A stretch of DNA of 64,000 nucleotides from Symsagittifera roscoffensis. Taxonomy: Eukaryota > Xenacoelomorpha > Acoela > Convolutidae. Both the position numbers and the translations under genes were made by a program. A model generated the notes under the pieces. That model saw nothing but the letters and a program-made list of their open reading frames with translations, had not been told where the DNA came from and made no database searches. Shown one piece after another: positions 57,801 to 64,000 of this stretch (position 1 is its first letter; each line of letters opens with the position of its first letter). The DNA is taken from NCBI RefSeq assembly GCF_963678635.1, contig NC_087070.1:51380514-51444513 (forward strand). The letters are read 5' to 3'.

Positions 57801-58990
57801 TCAAAAAACTTCAAATTTATGCAACCCGGTTCAGTCTATGAAACAAATTGTATTAATTCAAAAATCCATAGCTCTAAAAGATTACTTAGAGATCTTTTTT
57901 CATGAATTATTTTAGTTTATTGAAAAAAGTTGTAGTATTCAAAATTTCAAATAGCTGAAAAGTTTCAATTAGCATGCTTAGACAAGCTTTTTGTGAAGTG
58001 ATTCGACTAAATAATTATCTTGAATTATCTCAAAGTTTCTTAGCTTGAACTGCTTGCTTTGGAAATGTTCAACTTATGACAAAAAGGATTCGGTCCAAGT
58101 AATAACTTGGATTTTTTCAAAATTCCTTGCTGGATTAGCTCGCGCGAAAAAAAAACTTCATTTAAAACAATGAAAAAATCTGGAAATCACCTGAAAATTT
58201 TCAATAGAAAAACAGTCTACTATCCAGATCAAATTTTGAACTAAATTGAACTGTTTTAAGTTTCATAGCTGAAACAGCTTGCTTAGAAAAAATAAGCTTT
58301 TTGCGAATTTTTTCCGTAAATGAAAAAGCTATAAATAATACAAAGTGTCATAGCCTAATAGTTTGATTCCAAAAAGGGAAAATTTTCGCAAACTAATTTG
58401 GTCCAAGAAAAAACATGAGATGTTTCAAAAATGCATAGCTCGCTTAAAAAACTTGACCATTTTTGCGAACCGGTCCAGTCTATGAATTATCTTTTGATAA
58501 TTAAAACTTTTTCAGAAAACTGAAACTTTTTGCAAACCAATTTGGTTTACGAAAGAAATTGAAATGTTTCGGAGTTCCATAGCTTGCTTCGAAAAACTTG
58601 AAAATTATGCAAGCCGGTTCAGTCTATGAAACAAATTGTATTAATTCAAAAATCCATAGCTCTAAAAGATTACTTAGAGATCTTTTTTCGTGAATTAATT
58701 TAGTTTATTAAAAAATATTGTAGTTTTCAAAGTTTCAAATAGCTTAAAAGTTTCAAAAAGCATGCTTAGAAAATTTTTTTGTGAACTGATTCGGTTAATC
58801 AATTATCTTGAATTATCTCACAGTTTCTTAGCTTGAACTGCTTGCTTTGGAGATTTTCAACTTATGACAGAAAGGATTCGGTTCAAGCAATAAATTGGAT
58901 TTTTTCAAAATTCCTTGCTGAATAAAAAACTTAATTAAAAACTATGAAAAAAAAACTGGAAAACACTTGAACATTTTCAATAGAAAAACA
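51886..58990. repeat. 790 bp higher-order repeat, nine tandem units
   Basis: The phrase ACAGTCTACTATCCAGATCA (or a close variant) recurs every 790 bp (near 51890, 52681, 53472, 54262, 55052 and so on to 58212, then 780 bp to the next). The central units (about 53.4-57.5 kb) differ at only a few positions per unit; outer units at both ends are more diverged. This is the classic picture of recent homogenisation in the middle of an array. Confidence 0.95.
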
Positions 58991-59289
58991 GTCTACCATC
59001 CAGATCACATTTTGAACTAAATTGAACTGTTTTTATTTTTATTGCTTAAACAGCTTGCCTAGAAAAAAATAACAGTTTTGCGAATTTTTTCGGTAAATGA
59101 AAAAGCTTGAAGTAAAAAACTAGGAAATTTTTAAAGTTTCATAGCTTGACCAGCTTGCTTCAAAAAATTTACTATTTCGCGAACCAATTCAGCCTATGAA
59201 AAAACGTGTAAGAATTCAAAACTTCATAGCTTCAAAAGCTTGCAAGGAAAAACTCAAAAATTTCGCGAACCAATTCAGTCTATGAAATA

Positions 59290-60745
59290 AATTGAAATAA
59301 ATTAAATTTTATAGCTTTAAAATCTTGCTCAGATAAACTTAACTTTCTCGCGAACCAATCCAATCTATGAAATAAATTGAAATAATTCGAAAACTTATAG
59401 CTTTCAAAGCTTGCCTAGAAACACTGAATTTTTTTTCTCGATTCGTTTCAATCCACGAAATAACCTTAAATTCTAAAGTTTCATAGCTTGACTAGCTTGC
59501 TTCAAAAAATTTAAATTTTTCGCGAACCAATTCGACCTACGAAAATAAGTGTAAAAAATCAAAACTTCAAAGCTTCAACGGCTTGCAAAAAAAAACTCAA
59601 AGTTTTCGCGAAGCGATTCATTCTTTGAAAAAAATTGAAGTAACTCAAACTTTCATAGATTTAAAAGCTTGCTTAGAAAAAAAACTTGAACTTTTCGCAT
59701 TTTCGAGTTAAGTTTCTTAGTTTCAAATGTTTGCTTAGGAAAAATTGAAGTGTTTTGCGAACCGATTAAGTCTACAAAATAACTTAAAATGTTTCATGAT
59801 TTCATAGCTTTCTTCAAAAACTTTCAACTTTTTCGAAACAAGCTATGAAACTCCGAAACATTTCAATTTATTTGGTAAACCGAATCAGTTTGCAAAAAAT
59901 TTCAGAGTTTCATAGCTTGTTTCGAAAAAGTTGAAGTTTATGCAGGGTCGGTTCAGTCTATGAAACAAATTGCAATAATTCAAAATTCCGAAGCTTTAAA
60001 AGATTACATAGAGATTTTTTTCGTGAACTAATTTAGTTTATGAAATAAATTGAAATAAATTAAATTTTATAGCTTTAAAATATTGCTCAGATAAACTTAA
60101 CTTTTTCGCGAACCAATCCAATCTATGAAATAAATTGAAATAATTCAAAAATTATAGCTTTCAAAGCTTGCCTAGAAACACTGAATTTTTTTTTCTCGAT
60201 TTGTTTCAGTCCAAGAAATAACCTTAAATTTCTTAAGTTTCATAGCTTGACTAGCTTGCTTCAAAAAATTTAAATTTTTCGCGAATCAATTCAACCTATG
60301 AAGAAACGTGTAAAAATTCAAAACTTCAAAGCTTCGAAAGATTGCAAAAAAAAACTCAAAATTTTCGCGAACCAATTCAGTCTATGAAATAAATTGAAAT
60401 AAATTAAATTTTATAGCTTTAAAATCTTGCTCAGATAAACTTAACTTTTTCGCGAACCAATCCAATCTATGAAATAAATTGAAATAATTCAAAAATTATA
60501 GCTTTCAAAGCTTGCCTAGAAACACTGAATTTTTTTTTCTCGATTTGTTTCAGTCCAAGAAATAACCTTAAACTTCTAAAGTTTCATAGCTTGACTAGCT
60601 TGCTTCAAAAAATTTAAATTTTTTGCGAATCAATTCAACCTATGAAGAAACGTGTAAAAATTCAAAACTTCAAAGCTTCGAAAGATTGCAAAGAAAAACT
60701 CAAAGTTTTCGCGAACCGATTCATTCTTTGAAATAAATTGAAATA
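59290..60745. repeat. 336 bp higher-order units (four monomers)
   Basis: A four-monomer unit containing AAATTAAATTTTATAGC and ATTTTTTTTTCTCGATTTG recurs at about 60056 and 60392 (336 bp = 4 x 84), with an older relative near 59300. 59500-60030 is a third copy of the block at 47490-48010 and 51113-51600. Confidence 0.75.
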
Positions 60746-61194
60746 ACTCAAACTTTCATAGCTTTAAAAGCTTGTTTAGAAAACTTTAAACTTTTCGCGA
60801 ACCGATTCGGTCTATGAATTAAGTTGAAAAAATTCAAAATTGGAAAGGTTCGAAAGCTTGCTGAGAAAAACTGGAACTTTCCACCAGCTGATTCAGTCTG
60901 AGAAATATATTGAAATAATACAAAGTTTCAGAGCTTTTAAAACATGCTGAAAAAAACTAAAATTTTTTGCAAACCGATTCGGCTTACGAAAAAAAATGAA
61001 ATGTGTCAGAGTTTCATAGCTTGCTTCTAAAAGTTGAAGTTTATGCAAGCGGGTTCAGACTATGAAACAAATTGCTTTAATTCAAAATTCCATAGCTGTA
61101 AAAATTACTTAGAGATTTTTTTCGTGAACTAATTTAGTTTATTAAAAAAATGTTGTAGTTTTCAAAATTTCAACAGCTTAAAAGTTTCAAAAAG

Positions 61195-64000
61195 CATGCT
61201 TAGAAAAACTTTTGTGTAGTGATTCGATTAAATAATTATCTTGAATTATCTCAAAGTTTCTTAGCTTGAACTGCTTGCTTTGGAAGTGTTCAACTTATGA
61301 CAAAAAGGATTCGGTCCAAGCGATAACTTGGATTTTTTCGAAATTCCTTGCTGGATTAGCTCGCGCGAAAAAAAATTTCATTAAAAACAATGAAAAAATC
61401 TGGAAATCACCTGAAAATTTTCAATAGAAAAACAGTCTATTATCCAGATCAATTTTTGAACTAAATTGAAATGTTTTAAATTTTAATAGTTTAGTCAGCT
61501 TGCTTACAAAAAAATAAAGTTTTCGCAAATTTTTTCCGTAAATGAAAAAGCTGGAAATAATACAAATAGTCATAGCCTAACAGTTTGCTTCCGAAAACTG
61601 AAATTTTTCGCAAACTAATTCGGTCCAAGAAATAACTTGAAAAATTTCAAAGTTGCATAGCTTGCTTCAAAAAACTCGACGGTTTTCTCAAACCGGTTCA
61701 GTCTATGAATTATCTTTTCATTATTAAAATTTTTTTAGCTCAAAAAGCTTGTTTAGAAAAAAACTCAAGCTTTTTGCCAACCAATTCAATCTATAAAACA
61801 AATTGAGATAATTCAAAATTCGTAGCTCTCAACGCTTGCTTAGAAACACTGATTTTTTCTGCGATTCGATTCGCTCCAAGAAATAACCTTAATTTTCTTA
61901 AAAGTTCCATAGCTTGATTAGCTTGCTTCAAAAACTTAATTTTTTCGCGAACCAATTCAGCATATGAAAAATTGTGTAAGAATTCAAAACTTCATATCTT
62001 CAAAAGCTTGCAAAGAAAACTCAAAGTTTTCGCGAACCGATTCATTCCATGAAATAAATTGAAAAAAATCAAATTTTATAGCTTTAAAAGCTTGCTCAGA
62101 AAAACTTAACCTTTTTGCGAACTAATTCAGTCTATGAAATAAATTGGAAAAAATCAAAAAATCATAGCTTTCAAAGCATGCTTAGACACACTGAATTTTT
62201 TACTCGATTCGATTTCGATTCAGTAAAAAAATTAATCTTAAATTTCTAAAGTTTCATAGCTTGACTAGCTGCTTCAAAAAACTGAATTTTTCGCGAACCA
62301 ATTCAACCTATGAAAACGTGTAAATATTCAAAACTTCAAAGCTTCAAAAGCTTGCAAAGAAAACCTCAAAGTTTTCGCGAACCGATTCATTCTATAAAAC
62401 AAATTGGATAAATTCAGTTTTCATAATTTTAAAAGCTTGCATAGAAAACTTTTAACTTTTCGCGAACCAATTCTGTCCAAGAAATAACTTGAAATATTTC
62501 AATATTGCATAGCTTGCTTCCAAAAACTTGACGATTTTTGCGAACCAGTTCAGTCTATGAATTATCTTTTGATAATTAAAACTTTTTCAGAAAACTGAAA
62601 TTTTTTGCAAACCGATTTGGTTTACGAAAGAAATTGAAATGTTTCGGAGTTCCATAGCTTGCTTCAAAAAACTTGAAATTTATCCATAGCTCTCAAAGAT
62701 TACTTAGAGATCTTTTTTCGTGAATTATTTTAGTTTATTAAAAAAAGTTGTAGGATTCAAAGTTTCAAATAGCTGAAAAGTTTCAATTAGCATGCTTAGA
62801 CAAGTTTTTTGTGAAGTGATTCGATTAAATAATTATCTTGAATTATCTCAAAGTTTCTTAGCTTGAACTGCTTGCTTTGGAAATGTTCAACTTATGACAA
62901 AAAGGATTCGGTCCAAGCGATAACTTGGATTTTTTCGAAATTCCTTGCTGGATAAGCTCGCGCGAAAAAAAAACTTCGTTAAAAACAATGAAAAAATCTG
63001 GAAATCACCTGAAAACTTTCAATAGAAAAACAGTCTACTATCCAGATCAAATTTTGAACTAAATTGAAATGTTTTAAATTTTAATAGTTTAGTCAGCTTG
63101 CTTACAAAAAAATAAAGTTTTCGCAAATTTTTTCCGTAAATGAAAAAGCTGGAAATAATACAAAGTGTCATAGCCTAACAGTTTGCTTCCGAAACTGAAA
63201 TTTTTTGCAAACTAATTCGGTCCAAGAAATAACTTGAAAAATTTCAAAGTTGCATAGCTTGCTTCAAAAAACTCGACGGTTTTCTCAAACCGGTTCAGTC
63301 TATGAATTATCTTTTCATTATTAAAATTTTTTTAGCTCAAAAAGCTTGTTTAGAAAAAAACTCAAGCTTTTTGCCAACCAATTCAAACTATGAAACAAAT
63401 TGAGATAATTCAAAATTCGTAGCTCTCAACGCTTGCTTAGAAACACAGATTTTTTCTGCGATTCGATTCGGTCCAAGAAATAACCTTAATTTTTTTAAAA
63501 GTTCCATAGCTTGATTAGCTTGCTTCAAAAACTTAATTTTTTCGCGAACCAATTCAGCAAATGAAAAATCGTGTAAGAATTCAAAACTTCATATCTTCAA
63601 AAGCTTGCAAAGAAAAACTCAAAGTTTTCGCGAACCGATTCATTCCATGAAATAAATTGAAAAAAATCAAATTTTATAGCTTTAAAAGCTTGCTCAGAAA
63701 AACTTAACCTTTTTGCGAACCAATTCAGTCTATGAAATAAATTGAAAAAATTCGAAAAATCATAGCTTTCAAAGCATGCTTAGACACACTGAATTTTTAC
63801 TCGATTCGATTTCGATTCAGTAAAAAAATTTATCTTAAATTTCTAAAGTTTCATAGCTTGACTAGCTGCTTCAAAAAACTGAATTTTTCGCGAACCAATT
63901 CAACCTATGAAAACTTGTAAAAATTCAAAACTTCAACGCTTCAAAAGCTTGCAAAGAAAAACTCAAAGTTTTCGCGAACCGATTCATTCTATAAAACAAA
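61195..64000. repeat. 1,598 bp higher-order repeat, 1.75 units to the right edge
   Basis: 61195-62402 is repeated at 62793-64000 at a constant offset of about 1,598 bp (for example TTTAGCTCAAAAAGCTTG at about 61735 and 63332). The second unit is cut by the window end. Confidence 0.9.

Larger units (their letters stand above)
44400..64000. repeat. satellite array, monomer about 84 bp, about 20 kb and continuing
   Basis: Head-to-tail units built from four phrases in fixed order: TTTCATAGCTT, AAAAGCTTGCTTAGAAAAA, ACTTTTCGCGAACC and GATTCAGTCTATGAAATAA. Spacing is about 80-90 bp at the left end (for example near 44536, 44620, 44770, 44854). Left-end monomers (44.4-46.1 kb) are the most diverged and simplest. 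To the right, monomers are organised in higher-order units. Every monomer carries an AAGCTT palindrome and most a TTCGCGAA palindrome. Open frames in the array (for example 46836, 50303 and the 68-codon minus-strand frames at 51880-57617) recur only because the repeat does. The array reaches the right edge. Confidence 0.95.

Overview
The window looks like AT-rich nuclear DNA of an invertebrate animal. It has long non-coding stretches, GT-AG introns, TG/TA and GA microsatellites, several families of short inverted-repeat elements, a fossil Polinton/Maverick (adenovirus-like) element and about 20 kb of tandem satellite. I see no operons, no bacterial ribosome binding sites, and no rRNA or tRNA. 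I cannot name the species.

Layout. 1-955 holds a decayed minus-strand reading frame that runs off the left edge. 3.5-10.5 kb is repeats: a ~500 bp element with hairpin ends (family A), a TIR element (family B), a 485 bp palindrome, a degenerate tandem repeat, and an array of an ACCGCTCAAA-type decamer. 11.1 kb holds the first intact gene, a secreted Cys-rich protein of 242 aa. 13-20 kb is tandem and inverted segmental duplications that carry small signal-peptide ORFs. 20-23 kb has nothing convincing. 24.6 kb holds a second intact, intronless paralogue of 245 aa.

26.5-28.2 kb holds a Polinton capsid-protein pseudogene followed 12 nt later by an adenovirus-type cysteine protease pseudogene. 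Next to them are a minus-strand PC4-like ssDNA-binding protein (about 29.1-29.4 kb) and a 198-codon hypothetical ORF (30.1-30.7 kb). 31-34.3 kb holds decayed tandem copies of the last exon of the secreted-protein family. 38.3-44.2 kb is a third member of that family split into at least four exons; it is incomplete and possibly a pseudogene. From about 44.4 kb to the right edge is an AT-rich satellite with a monomer of about 84 bp, organised into higher-order repeats of about 336, 790 and 1,598 bp, with a 3.5 kb duplication.

The coherent biology is a local, actively duplicating family of secreted, disulfide-rich glycoproteins that I cannot assign to a known domain. It has two intact intronless members, one split member and three decayed terminal-exon copies. 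It sits next to a giant-transposon fossil and a large satellite array that begins just after the split member.
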